DNA from: Hydractinia symbiolongicarpus
Taxonomy: Eukaryota; Cnidaria; Hydrozoa; Anthoathecata; Hydractiniidae
Length of the DNA: 64,000 nt
Direction: 5' to 3'
Assembly (NCBI RefSeq): GCF_029227915.1
Contig: NC_079889.1
Span: 2,666,001 to 2,730,000, forward strand
Shown here: piece after piece, positions 22,834 to 35,900 of the stretch
Position numbering within the stretch: position 1 is the stretch's first letter
How the letters are laid out: every line of letters starts with the position of its first letter
Made by a program: the position numbers and the translations under genes
The notes under the pieces: model-generated
The model's input: the letters and a program-made list of their open reading frames with translations, nothing else
What the model was told of the DNA's origin: nothing
Databases searched by the model: none

Positions 22834-25800
22834 CCATAGTTACCACTAATGCGCCCCGAATTACTAATAACGATTTCAAACATTCAAATTTAGAACGGAA
22901 TTTAAAATTAAAATGGAAAATGGTGGACGTTTGAAATCTATAAAAACTGCAGTGTTAGAACTTATTATTTTCGTTATTTTCACATTTGGCTAAGTCTCTA
23001 TCTATAAAGTTAGATCTTGATTAAATATATGTACACTTTAAACGCCTCTAGCCTTCTTGTTGTGTAATTTCACGTAATCATTGCTTTTGATTTTTGGTTA
23101 AAATTCGTTCAAAAGACTTACGCATACATTTATGACTTATCCAAACTCCAAAAATTCTTGTGCTGTAATAACAAATTGTGTCTGAAAGCTATTCTGCTGA
23201 AACATTTTCCGCCAAATATGACGAATATGACAGAAATGCAGTACGGAATTGCATAGAGGCTTGTGAATAAGCTTATTGCCCAGGGGAAAATTTTTAAATA
23301 AGAAGCCCTGCGACTTGAAGATTTCCGTCATTAGCCTAAAAGATTCTGAAATTTGAAGTAGACTTTAAAACGGAGAACAATGGGGTATATAAACACATCA
23401 TAAGTATCCTAATTCTCAATTATTATTGTAATTAACGTAAAATACAACTTGATAAATAAAAAATAAATTTTTTTTTTACATATATATAGTATATATTCTA
23501 AAACAATAGTTAAAACTTTAACTGGATTTTTTTATAACTGATCTCGAAAATTCCAGGATGCAGGATTGCTATGTATGAACTTCACGATTCGAATATATAT
23601 AATAACTTCTGAACAATTTCAATTTCAATGAATTATTACTCTGTTAAGTTACCAATAAAATCCTTAAAAATTTCTCTCGTTGAAGATTTTTCGAAAATGC
23701 TGATGGTGCATGGTTTCATAACAAATGATCTGAAAAAGAAAGTATATTTAAAATTGAGAAAGAAGAATACAATTTTACCAGAACTGAATTAATACTAGGT
23801 TGTTTAATTATTGTCTACTTATCTGATTTAAAGTTAGAATTTAATAAAAAGATACAAATCAATGCCATGTGATACACAAAAGGTATACTATATAAATAAA
23901 AATATATATATAAATTTAGTCAAGCTGGCTTTGATATCATTGTTAAACAAGTATAATATTAAGCAGGCGATACAAGATTTTCAAACCTGTGGACAATACA
24001 GGACTTATTTTGTTGAAATCGATTTATTGAATTTTACAAATTTGATTGTTTATTATCGAGGAAATTGATTGGTCATTGTTTTCGAATTGAATTGAACAAG
24101 TTGATACAAAAAAGGGTAGACACTCAATTAATAAATTTGTCAGATTTGATAAATCAACAACATCATTTATAATTTCAAGAAAAAACATAAAAAAGGGAAG
24201 AATACAAAGAAACCTGTAACATACTGTGGGTAGCGTCTAGTTGTACTGCAAGGGCTAACTATGTTATGTTATTGGTTAATTTATCAGTTCAACTTGACTG
24301 TTCCGTGCAATGAACAACAATATTTTTTCATGATTCAACAAATATCTTTTTATATATATTCTTGCGGTCGGATTCGTGTCAACCAATCACGAGCAGCCAT
24401 TATGAAATCGGGTACAAATGCCGTAATTAATGTTTTTGTGGTGAAATCTTCATAAATACAATACTGGATTTTTCAAGGAATTCTTTTTTTTTTAGTCAAA
24501 TCTTTAATATGTTTTAGATACTGCTTAATTTTTGCCATTTTGCGACATTTTAACGACGTTTTACTTGTAAATTCTGTTTAAGTAAGGTTGCTACTTTGAA
24601 GGTTTGACAGTGAAAAGTCCACTTTGTTCTCCATCGGATAGCAACGAAGGAGAACATTCTGACCGCAAGAATACATGATAGCAGCCTCACAAAGGTTCCT
24701 TTAGAAGTTATTTTAATCACCCAAAACGCCTATACTTTTTACGGTGTATGTGGCTTATCAGCACCCTCGTTAATAAAATTACACAGGGCAGGATAAAAGT
24801 TTTTTGTTGCTTCTGAAAAAAGGGACTCTAATGAAAGCACTATTTTGTGCAGTTCTAGCTTGATAAGCTGTAGTACAAGTGAGAGTAGTTTTACGACTAT
24901 TAACTTATAAAATGCAAGAATTTAAAAATAAGTATTTAGCTCCCTAGCTACATCATTAAAGCTATTACGACAAGCCAGACCATCGGGAAGGGAAGACCAA
25001 CAAAATGCAAGCAGTTTTAGTCATGGCCATACACGGAATGTTCTGTTCTTGATTGACTTTAAATTGTGATGCATTTATAAATTGCGGCCTTTGGATCAAC
25101 GCCATAAACTGTTCTGAGTTTAATTTCATATAAAATATAAGTAATCCTTCTACTTACTGTTAACAAGTTTCGAAACAACTTGGACAAAGAAAAACAAACC
25201 TTTTCTTGAAGATAAATTCACGTGGGCTGCAGTGACATTTAAGCATATTAAACGAGACAATATTACAAAGCTTTAAATTAACATAACAAAAGAATCTCGA
25301 TTAATATTTTTTATGGCAGTCAAATCTTCAGAGACAACAAAGAAACCGAGACAAGATAAGTTTTGCTCGATCAGTGTTATTTTTGTCTTGATGGTACCAA
25401 ACACACAGGTTGTGTTATATCAAACCTAGGTTGGATGTTCGAGCCGAAGTTCCCCCGCGAAGTTGAGAGTAAGAAAAAAACTTCTCCCATACATAAAACA
25501 AACACTATATACCCGCGGTCCACTAAATGTGCGCCCCTTCGGCGGGGCGCAATTAAAGAGATATTTTACGCAAACACTTTTTTTACTTAAAGGTCCAAGA
25601 AAACTTTTATGGTTCACCGATCACTTTTTTAATTTGACGCTTGTGTTTCTTGAAAACACTGTTGTGAGAACACCCCTAAAAATTTGTTCATGCATAACTA
25701 AAAAGACTTTCGAGGATTCTTGTCCCCAGGTTTATTTTGCGACATGTTATGCTAAGACTCATCAGAAAAGTGCCACTGGGAAGATGACGTTTGGTGATTT

Positions 25801-26938
25801 CAGATTTATTGTTGACTTGTTGTGAACCGCCTGCTCTTGTGACTGATCAAGGTAGGAGAACTGGGTACAAGGATGGTATAAACATGTTTATTTTTACTTC
25901 GACTTAACTAATGTAATCTCGTACCTGCGAAAGGAGATAATCTTTAATATCAAATAATCCAACTGCTACTGAGGGCGGTCATTTTCTGCCGGTCAAGTGC
26001 AAGAATCTACAGTGGAGTTAAAATGAAGCATGCTTCTACATATGAGCTATTGTTTTCGAATAACTGCAGCACGTAGGAGCAATCCTGAACTCTTTTATTA
26101 TATGTAGCAAAATACTTAAATTACATATAAGCTGGATACTGTTCTGTGCTTGGCTCCGTTTGTGAGGTCTACTTTGTTTCAAAAACACAAAAATCCTCCA
26201 TTATGGACTTTTTTCCCCACAACTAAAACAGTAATGCTCATACTGCCAGCCAATAAATTTGGTTAATGGTGGTTGAAAAACTGTCGTAGTAACGAAAAAA
26301 TCTTCCGGTTCCTGCGTACGATGACCCATCCTCGTCCCCGGGGACCCTTGATGAATATTACTGAGCGGTCAATTTTAAAATTAATCAAAAAGACTCTAGG
26401 CTGGGAATAAATAGTTTAAGGGTAAGAAATAGAAAAAGTTTTATTCACAAAATAGTTTAAACATATTACGTCTTAAAATGTATTATTAACATAACTGCAC
26501 ATATAGAGTTTATAAAAAACAGCTTCTAAAAATTCGCATCATGTCTGCAAAGCGGAGTTAGCAATATGGCTTAGGCAATTGCCTGGGCTGCCTAACCCTC
26601 CTAGAGCTGCCTCTGGGATGGCAACTGTGGATAGACCTAATACGTCATGATAACGGGGTTCTTGACTGGGGGAGGGGGGAATCCATTACGTCGAAAAAAA
26701 ATGTACGTCGCTGTGTCTTTTTGTCAACATTGCGCCCCATTTATTTTCGTCCTGATTGCGTCCCATATATGGTCAATAGTTTATCGAGTCGGTCAGGAAA
26801 AAGAAGGAGGTGGCGATTTCAAAACAAAGATTTCAAAGATCAATATATATTTACCTTATTCTCCTGCCTGGTCGGCTGGTCGACTTATTTATTTTTTTGC
26901 TTGTTCATTGTAAATGTATAGTTAACTAATCTTTTAAA
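22834..26938. other. 4.1 kb intergenic region, no gene recognised
   Basis: AT-rich DNA between the repeat array and vinculin. The longest reading frame (25463-25825, +) has no recognisable motif and looks random. One short GC-rich hairpin is visible at 25529-25548 (GCGCCCC-TTCGGC-GGGGCGC, starting in GTGCGCC). A CCTCGTCCCC motif related to the MITE ends at 39963 occurs at 26328-26347. The vinculin promoter and 5' UTR should lie in the last few hundred bases, but no promoter element is convincing. Confidence 0.5.
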
Positions 26939-29900
26939 ATGCCAGTATTTCATACCAAAACTATAGAACAAATCCTCGAGCCTGTCGCGCAGCAGGTAAT
27001 TATAATAAATGTTTTGTTTCTTCTGGCTGGGCTGGTCTAGGTTTATTTATTATTTATTTTGTAGGGTTTATTTTGCTTTGTTTTCTTTTACCACCTGGTA
27101 GGTGGCATAGCATAGATAGCTATAGATAACCTAGTTTAATAAAATATTGAACCAGTAGCTAGGTAATTGCTTGTACCTAAGTGTTATTTTAAAAGTTGTT
27201 CTGTTCGGCATATAAGTACCAAACCACACTGTTATCAGCCCAAACATAAAACTTCAGACACGATGGATCTTTTGATAATGTCCCAATGTGACTTACATGG
27301 TTTACGCAGATGCTAATAAGCTGCAAACAACTTACTTTTTTTCGGATGAGGGTTATGCTTAAAAATTCCTTGATCATTTAGTTACAACAAAAATGACAAA
27401 CGAATTCAGCACCAAAATTTATGGTAACATGCTGAAGTGAAAACTGCACAGTTCAGAATGACCGTATAAATCAACTGTGCAGTTTTCACTTCAGTTATAT
27501 CTTTCGGGTAAACTTTAATAAAATTTAAAAACTTTAATTCACAGTAAATCTTGTTCTAATAATTGTATAGTATTCTAAATTTCCTATTTTATATAATTTT
27601 TGCTAATAAATCAAAATATGTTACTCATTTTCCTTTAAAGTTTCTTGTTTTATTTTTCGAAATTCTATGATGTTAAAGGAATTATATTTTTTTATGTTAT
27701 AGAGGATAGTTGTTTATATATCAAGTTTTTTGGAATTATTTGAAAATCTTTTTAGTTCTCAAGATATATGTTGAGCTTAAAGGTTTCCAGCTGACCCTAT
27801 GACATAATCATCGATGATGTATAAGGATAGTAGGCATAAATTAATATTTGAAATATCTTGTGAACTTACATAATATCAAAACTTTTAAGCAAATGGACTT
27901 ATACTCTTGATGATATCTTACCATGTGTAAAGTTTTGTAGTTTAAGAATGATCTTATCTTTAATTACAGATAGAAATATAATATCAGCATTTTTCAAAAC
28001 TTTTCTATGACATCATAAGATCCTGGATTTTGAATACTTAAAATTTTAAATAACTTCAAAATGAAAAAAAAAGTTCAAATAATTTCAAAGGACTTGATTC
28101 AAAGGACTTCTCATAGCTACTGCATTGTCATATGGGTCCAGAAAATTGCACAAAATTTACAGAGGTTTTTGGACGAGTTCAGTGTTTAAACAAAACAAAG
28201 CCTGCATCCATTTTAGAAATTAAAAACAAAATTTTTAATTGTAATAATCTTGGAACTTACTCAATCAGAATAACACAGAGTTTATGTTAATATTACTTTG
28301 TTCTTCAATGCAAATTGCATGGGCCAAACGTCCCTTTTCTAGTAACAGGAGTGTTCATTAACGGTATATTGTTTGTGATAATTCTCAGTAAAAAAAGTAG
28401 AGTTTCAAAAATGCTTTTTTTGATGGCGCTGTAGATTAGTGGTTATAGCTATCGTACTCTGTGCCGGAGACCGGGGTTCGATTCCTCTTGACGGCGATTC
28501 AACATGGGCGAGTAAATGTTACCATAGCCCCGGGTTAACCCAAGCCATGTGAGGGAAATTGGGGAGATGGCTCCATATGTGGGCTGTTGGATGTTGCCAG
28601 GAGTTGTCTAGTAGAGCGCGGGCCCCAAGTGGGTCTGCGTAGCTCAAAATAAGCATTAAATACTCTAGGACTCTCCATCTAAGCCATGGCCCCTCCTGGA
28701 CATAATAGACAGGGCATATCCCTCTATATTAGTGAGAATAGCCACGTAGAATATGCACATCTATTGCGATTTGCTTGATAAATATAATTATTGAAGTCAC
28801 ACAATTCCGTAATACTTGAAGATTGTCTTTTGTTGTGGTGGCAATGAAATTAAAAGTGCTGTTTTTCATTTTGCCAGTTTGGGAATAATTTGGACCAGTT
28901 CAGGAGTTATCATATGAAAAGCACATATTTTATGCATAAAGTCTGAACTGGCCCTCATATATACTGGCGTTTTCTGCGGCTGATGCACTTTTTTGAACTT
29001 CCAACTCCATAATTCTCCTTAATTCCAAAACTGCATATCAAGTCCCAATTTGCAACTATAATATATTAAAAAAATGCTTTATGAAGCTGAGAGATAAAAG
29101 TAACCCCATTCTATAAAAAAAAAGAGATATAAAATGTAGAAATTAGATGCCTATTTAGGAATTATATATCTAATAATCTTAAGCAACCTGTTTGCATCAA
29201 AATAGCCAAAAGTCATAAAAAAATAAGTGCTAATATTTTATGTCACAGGACCACAACAATATTTTTCAGGTGCATGCAGTAAAATTTTGTTACAAGATTT
29301 TTGCAGCAAAAATTAACAGTGGCACTTTGTTTTGTATCTTTGTGTGTGTCATGCAACAAAAACCTTTTTCTATTACATTAGTATTAAATTATGAACCACA
29401 AGCAAATTTTTTTACTGCAGAAACATTTTAATGCATTCCATGAAAAATGCTTTTCAGGGCTATATATGCTTGCAAAAATATAGGGTCATAGGCCCTTATT
29501 TCTCACATGTGTTGGCTTTGGATGCCATTTTTGTTTACACTTGGAAAGCTCAGATTTTTTTAATTTAGGTTTATAACTTCTACAAACTACTTTAAACTTC
29601 ACAGGTTCTTCAGAAAGTAAATAATCTTAGAGCCATTTTCTGTCAATTACAGGATTCCAACCGTATCCAAACTTAATTTCAGCTCACCAACAATACAGTA
29701 TGGTGCAAACAGGTCTACGTTATCCATGTTTGTGCAAATGTAGATATTCATAACCTAAAGCTTTATAAAAAACATTACACAACCCTTTTTTTAGTTCACA
29801 TTGCATTCTGCAATGACTAGATAAACTATAATTACTATTCCATGTTTCCTTCATTTCTCCAAATTTCTGTTTACCAGTAACCAGGTTAGTAGTGAAAGTG

Positions 29901-32900
29901 TGCTCAATATTTAACTACTGTTGTCAAACCTAATCAAAACTAAAATACACATATTGGCAAAAAAATCAAATTAATGTTGCATTTTTTTTTGCCGATTCTA
30001 GAAAAACTTGAATTAGAAGGCTGGGACCCCTTATCAAGACTATTTAAAAGATATAGACATGGACCAATTGTTCATAAATTAGAAAACCTGCTATTCTTTG
30101 GTAAAAGTTGAGTATGTCCCAGACCATATGAAGACATGTTAGCTTTTTTCATGTTTCAACAAGTAAACTGAACATACTGTCTAAATGTGATAATTCTTAA
30201 ATGTGAAAATTATCTTTAAAAGGTTGTTATCAGTCCCATAATAATGATGATAAGCGTATTTATTTTTTTAAACTGTTTATTTTTTATCAGGTTTCCCAGC
30301 TGGTTGTTATCCATGAGCAAGCTGAAAAAGGAGCAGCAATAAATGACTTAACTGGACCAGTTGGAGCTGTCGGTGCTGCTGTTAACAATTTAGTTCATGT
30401 AATGTACCGATTTTAAACTTTCATGTATTTTGAAAAGTATTCTTGTATTTGTAAGAACCTTTTACTGAAAAGTTTTATTTTTATTCGAGGTTGCACTTTC
30501 GGTATTGCTAAACTTGAATAAATTGCTATTAAGTAAAACATGACTAAATGACTCAAATTCCTAAATATCTGGGATGTCTTTTTGCTTTCTTTAAAAACCA
30601 ATTTCATTATAGTGTTCTTGAAGACAGCTTGTATCCTTATAGATTGTTTATAGTGGTTCCAATGAACATATTTTTAAACAATTTAAATTCTAAAATTGAT
30701 TCTAACTACATTAAAATTAGGTATAAGTGCAAACATTGGAATGTTGGAACTGCAGTCAAGAACACTTTATTGCAATGCACCATTATTAACAGTTAGATAT
30801 ACTAAGAACTCACCTATATGTATTAATCTTTTTATGTGTATAATTTCTGACAAAATATTATTCCATGTAGGTAGGAAGAGAAACAGCAGCCACCAGCAAG
30901 GATGAAATTTTACGCAAAGAAATGCCAGTGTCATTTACCAAAGTTGAAAAAGCGTCTTCAGATCTTATTGAGTCTACAAAAGTGTTGAAGGAGGACCCAT
31001 ATTCTGTAGATGGTCGAAAGTTACTTATTAATGGAGCTAGAGGTAAAACTAAAATCTCAAAGATTCTCTTGGCATTGCTGGTGATTTCCTTAAAATTTTA
31101 TTTCTGCAAAATCTGATTTTTTCTGAATAAGTTGATTCTCTTGCAGGTTGTTTAACTAGTCTGATGTGATAATATGAGAAGACATCTCTCTCTTTGTCGT
31201 TCTGTCTGTATTGTGCAAAATTTATATATTTTTAAAACATTTGTTTTGACATAAAAACAGAGTGAGTTGATGGCAATGGCATTTTTTAAGTTAGTAAAAC
31301 TATTAATTTGCATTTACAACTTTCAGGCCAAGTAACTTTTGAAATGGTCCCTGACTTCAGTTCTTTCGTCCTCAAGATAGATCAAATTCTCCTATTTCTC
31401 CTATATATTTAAACCGCTCATGGAGAGTACACGATCTTAGTATTATTTTGATCAATTTTTTAATGTTTACCTACAAGAGTAATGTCTCCAAAATTTAAAA
31501 CAATTTTTTTATTATTTAACAAGTCTTTGCTTATGTCATCATGTGGCTTTTCATTGGGCCCGACAACCCGTTAATATAATAATACTTCTTAATTTCAACA
31601 TTTTTCAGGTATATTAAATGGCACTTCTGCTCTGTTATTGACGTTTGACGATGCTGAAGTACGTAAAATTTTGGAAGTGTGTCGGAAAGTCCTGGATTAC
31701 ATACAAGTTGCAGAAGTCGTGGAAGTTTTAGCAGATTGTGTGACGTTTGTCAAAAATCTTACGCCTGGTATATTCAACATGGCAAAAAAAGTTGAAGGAC
31801 GTATTCAAGATCTAACCCATGTCACACATCGGGAACTTTTACAAAAACACATAAAAAGTGTGAAGGAGAACATACCGCTTTTGATAGGATCGATGAAAGC
31901 TTACGTTTCAACCTTGCAAACAAATGGTATTTTTTTGCGTTTTTCAATAAACCCTTTTTTTTTATTTTTCCTTAAAGATCATTGTAATATTTCTGAAATT
32001 CTCAAATATGCCGAATGTTTTAGGCTAAACCTTAATACCCAAATTTTTTACCTTTTTATGTTTAACTTCGAGGTGTTCCCAAATACTCTTCTCGTGTATT
32101 AATGCTCTAACATCAATTGTTATGGTTTAGTTGGACGTGCTGAAGCACAAGAAGGACGCAACTTCATTATCACTAAAGTATGTGATGACATTATTGAAAT
32201 CATGCGTGTTTTGCAGTTGAAAGTAGACGATGAGTATGACTTGGAAGACCCAACAAATTTAATGCGCAAAGCACGACACCGTCTCCAAGAAAAAATGAAA
32301 CTGGCTAAAGATTGGCTTTCGAATCCAGATGCAGAAGCCAATGGTTTAGGTAGCCACAAAATGTGGATAATTTCAATTTCTTAACAATAGTGATTTGAGA
32401 AACACTCACCAGTTATATCTTTCGTAGGTGAAAGAGCGCTTCGTGATATAATCAAGCAAGCTCGACAAGTTGGTGTTTTAGCAAACGACCCAAAGATTAA
32501 GCAGTTATGTGACGAACTAGATAATCTCATCGATAGAATCAGTGCACTACGTGCAAAGGGATTGGTAAGCAAGCTGGACTTAAGTTTTTATGCCTATATG
32601 AATTTTGTTGTTGTTGTGTTAACCCATACTTCTTGTAATTAGGGACATAGCCCGGAAGCTTTAGCTCTTGCTAAAGAAATTGACGAGAAGTTAGATCTAT
32701 TAACAAAGCTTGTCGACGATGCCATCGCCAGAGAGGTTGCCGCGGGTACAAGGCTTCCAGCCGCTACCACGCAGGGGCAGTTTGATCAAGCTTTATCTTG
32801 GATTGATGATCCAAGATCAGATCCGAACAGTGTTGGTACGTCACTTTTTCTTAAAATTGTACTTTTTATATGCTATTAGACTTCACTATTCAACATATTT

Positions 32901-35900
32901 GCGTCAAATCTAGTACAAGAATATAAGAATGCACATACATCGTAACCTAAATTTCGAGATCTCTAAATCATTTTTGTATATCAGTGATGTCCTACCTTGA
33001 CATTAGGTCGTCGAGCAATAGATGCATTACTTGCAGACGGACGAAGACTAGCTGAACAGCTGTCAGGACCTGAAAAACAAGAACTGCTCGATACTATAGA
33101 CAACGTGGACAAGTTAACAAAAAGATTAGCCGAACTGAAAGCGCAAGGAAAGGTACTGTGTAACATGTTAACCGTTTGGAAGACGCGGGGTGCATGGGAA
33201 GTAGCGTATTTCGTTTTACATCTAGCACTTCAGTTGTATTTGAAACTAACAGTCGTCGTGCAGTAAGATCAGGAGATTCTTTTAAAGTTTTCCGTTGACA
33301 GTGTAATATTAAGGTTAGTGGAGTATATAGTAGACAGTTAATTTCTTGTTTTGCATTGTAACCAAGTTGGTTATTGAGTGTTGACTGAACAGAGTAAAAA
33401 TTTGCTAGCATAGATTGAGATTTTGAGTTAACTTTGATCATAGAATACAATTTTTATTCCTCGCTTTTTATCTTTGTTGTTTAATAACAATATTGGGATG
33501 CGTTTACAATATCAAAGCAATCCTGTGAAGATATATTTTAGTTTTTTGAAATCGAAGGTTTTCTAGGTTTTATTTGCTCTGAAGTCTCTTAAGTAAAGTA
33601 GTTTCAACAATTCACTCATTTCACTTCATGCGCGCGCGACAAATAAATTGCGCGTGACTAAAATTTTCTTCTACAAGTTTTATTCGTGATTCAAACCTTT
33701 GTGTAGTGTTTCTAGTAAAAACTTTGTGCGCAAGAATAAAAATATTATAGTAAAATTAAAGTGATCTATGATATGCATAATAAATGTTTACGTTTAACTT
33801 TGCTTGCTCTCACGTAATAGATGGATTTAGAAATAATAAAAATAAATTCGCTTCATTCAGGGAAACACACCAGAAGCGTTAGAAATAGCTGCGAAGTTGA
33901 AGAAAGAACTTGAAAAGTTAAAGTTTTTGTTGCAATCTGGTGCGACGAGAGGTGTTGTTGACAATTTTATGGACGTTCTTACACCTATTAAACATCTTGA
34001 GAAAGCTGCCAAGGCACCTGTAGGTAAGATATATATAATTTTTTTGTTATCGTGATGTATGCTGGAGAGAAGTACATGCTTTTGTTTGTGTTGCTACTAT
34101 TCTAACTTAAAAGACTCGTATCTAACTACAATAAAAGCCATTTATAATTCCAGGATATTAACGATCTTGAAAAACGTGAATGTTCAACTATTTCTAAAAA
34201 TGAATTCAATATACGTGTTTTAGCTCAACTGACTTATGTATATGTTAGCAATATTCATTATCTCCTGCCTTCTCTACTCACGTTCTGTTGTGGTCCTCCC
34301 CTTAACGCCGAGTAAGGGAGACGTCAATTGTTAGGAGAGGAGGAGGGTTATGCTAAAGTTGACGCTTGTCATTTGTCATATGTCAACAGTCACTTGAAAA
34401 TCTAGAGAATGGAAAATAAATGGCACGCTCAAATTTGAAATACATTTTTACAAGGAACGTGAAAATAGTAAAAATAATCAACTCGCAAAAAAAGATTAAC
34501 GCCACATGGCCTTTTTCTGACGTGAAATTCTGGTCAATAAAATATTCTTTTTTCTAGACGCACCAAACCGTGAGCAGGAATTCGAAGACAAAGCTGGTGC
34601 GTTCGAATATCATACGAGCAGAATGATTGATAGTGCTGAACAAACCGCTGTACATGGAAAACATGCCAATCGACAACTAGTCGATAATATTCATTCAGCA
34701 GCTAAAGATGTAGGGTGCTTTTAAATTTTTCCGTACTAACTTTTATAATATTCACCTCGACCAACAAACACTGCTCTCACTTCTATTATCAAACCTCCTG
34801 AAAAAGTTTGAAACCTTCTTTGCCTCAGAAAAAACTGGGGAACTCGATTGAAGTTTTGTTGTCTATTAAATTTTTTTCTGATTAAGTTCTTTTAGGATGT
34901 GTGCTCTATTCAGTTGTTTATGCAATTATACCTCTGTGCTCAGGGTTACCTTTAGAAACTATGTTGTTGATTTCTTTTTTATTTACCAGAAATTCGAGGC
35001 AGCATGTAAAAAGTTTAGACAACATTGAATTTGAAATTTGACTGACAGCCTGTTAGTACTAAATGATTTGTTCATGTAGTATGTCTTTTTCCTCTTTAGC
35101 TTGCAGAACTAACACCACAAGTGTCTCACGCGGGCAAACTGCTTCTCCTAAATCCTGGCAATGCAACGATTGAAGCCCACTTCGACCTGATGAAGAAAAA
35201 CTGGATTGACAAAGCTGAGGAAGTTACCGCACTTGTAGACGCAGCGACAGATGCTTTCGATTTCGTTAAACACAGTGAAGATGCCATCAGAAGAGATCAA
35301 GCCAGTGCACTGGTTGGACTTGAGCAACAAAATCCATCGGTATGAACTAATTATTCGATTTTAAACAAATTCACGCTGCATCAAGCTTATTAGTAAATTA
35401 CATGTGTTTTAAATTTAAGCATAATTTTTTTAAGCATAGTTGAGAGATATTTTTAAGTATATTGCACAGCCTTTGTTCGGATACTGTTTTTCGCATACTT
35501 CGCAATTCGTGCTTCTGTAACTAGAGATACGTTAGGAATTCTATAACTTTAATAGTTATCAATCAGAAATAAAAGATTTTAGTTTGATTATACCTAAGCT
35601 GAAAGAGGTTTTGGTTTTAAGACAAAAATAGGTAAAATTTGCTGTAAATCAGAAATACTCTAGGAATCGTCAAAATCCATTGTTTACTGTGCAGGTTGTA
35701 GTCGCTAAAGCTGGAAACATGGCGCGCATGTCGAATCGCGTCACACAAGTTGCGAAAGCAGAAGCTGAAAATTCTGAAGATCCAGAATACAAACATGCTG
35801 TTAGCATGAGTGCAAAAGAACTGGAAAATAGTAAGTATTTGCTACACCGTTTTATAATCCAATATATATCCTCGTTTAGCGGCGTGCTAATCACTTGTTG

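Larger units (their letters stand above)
26939..34709 (+). other. VCL: Vinculin exons 1-10: head domains
   Basis: Coding exons: 26939-26995, 30291-30398, 30871-31042, 31609-31926, 32131-32349, 32428-32564, 32643-32835, 33007-33152, 33861-34023, 34558-34709. Exons 1-4 form the talin-binding D1 bundle. Exons 5-9 encode the helical repeats with the alternating AKDWLSNPDA / ALSWIDDPRS phrase and RAKG/KAQG turns seen in vinculin repeats. Intron 1 is 3295 bp, the longest in the gene. Confidence 0.93.

Noticed and set aside
14844-22934. Many 60-138 aa reading frames on both strands across the repeat array
   Set aside because: They recur only because the DNA repeats; the frames cross unit boundaries, start at different points in different copies, and show no protein-family wording.
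25463-25825. 120-aa plus-strand frame
   Set aside because: No motif, no splice support and no similarity that I recognise; consistent with a chance frame.
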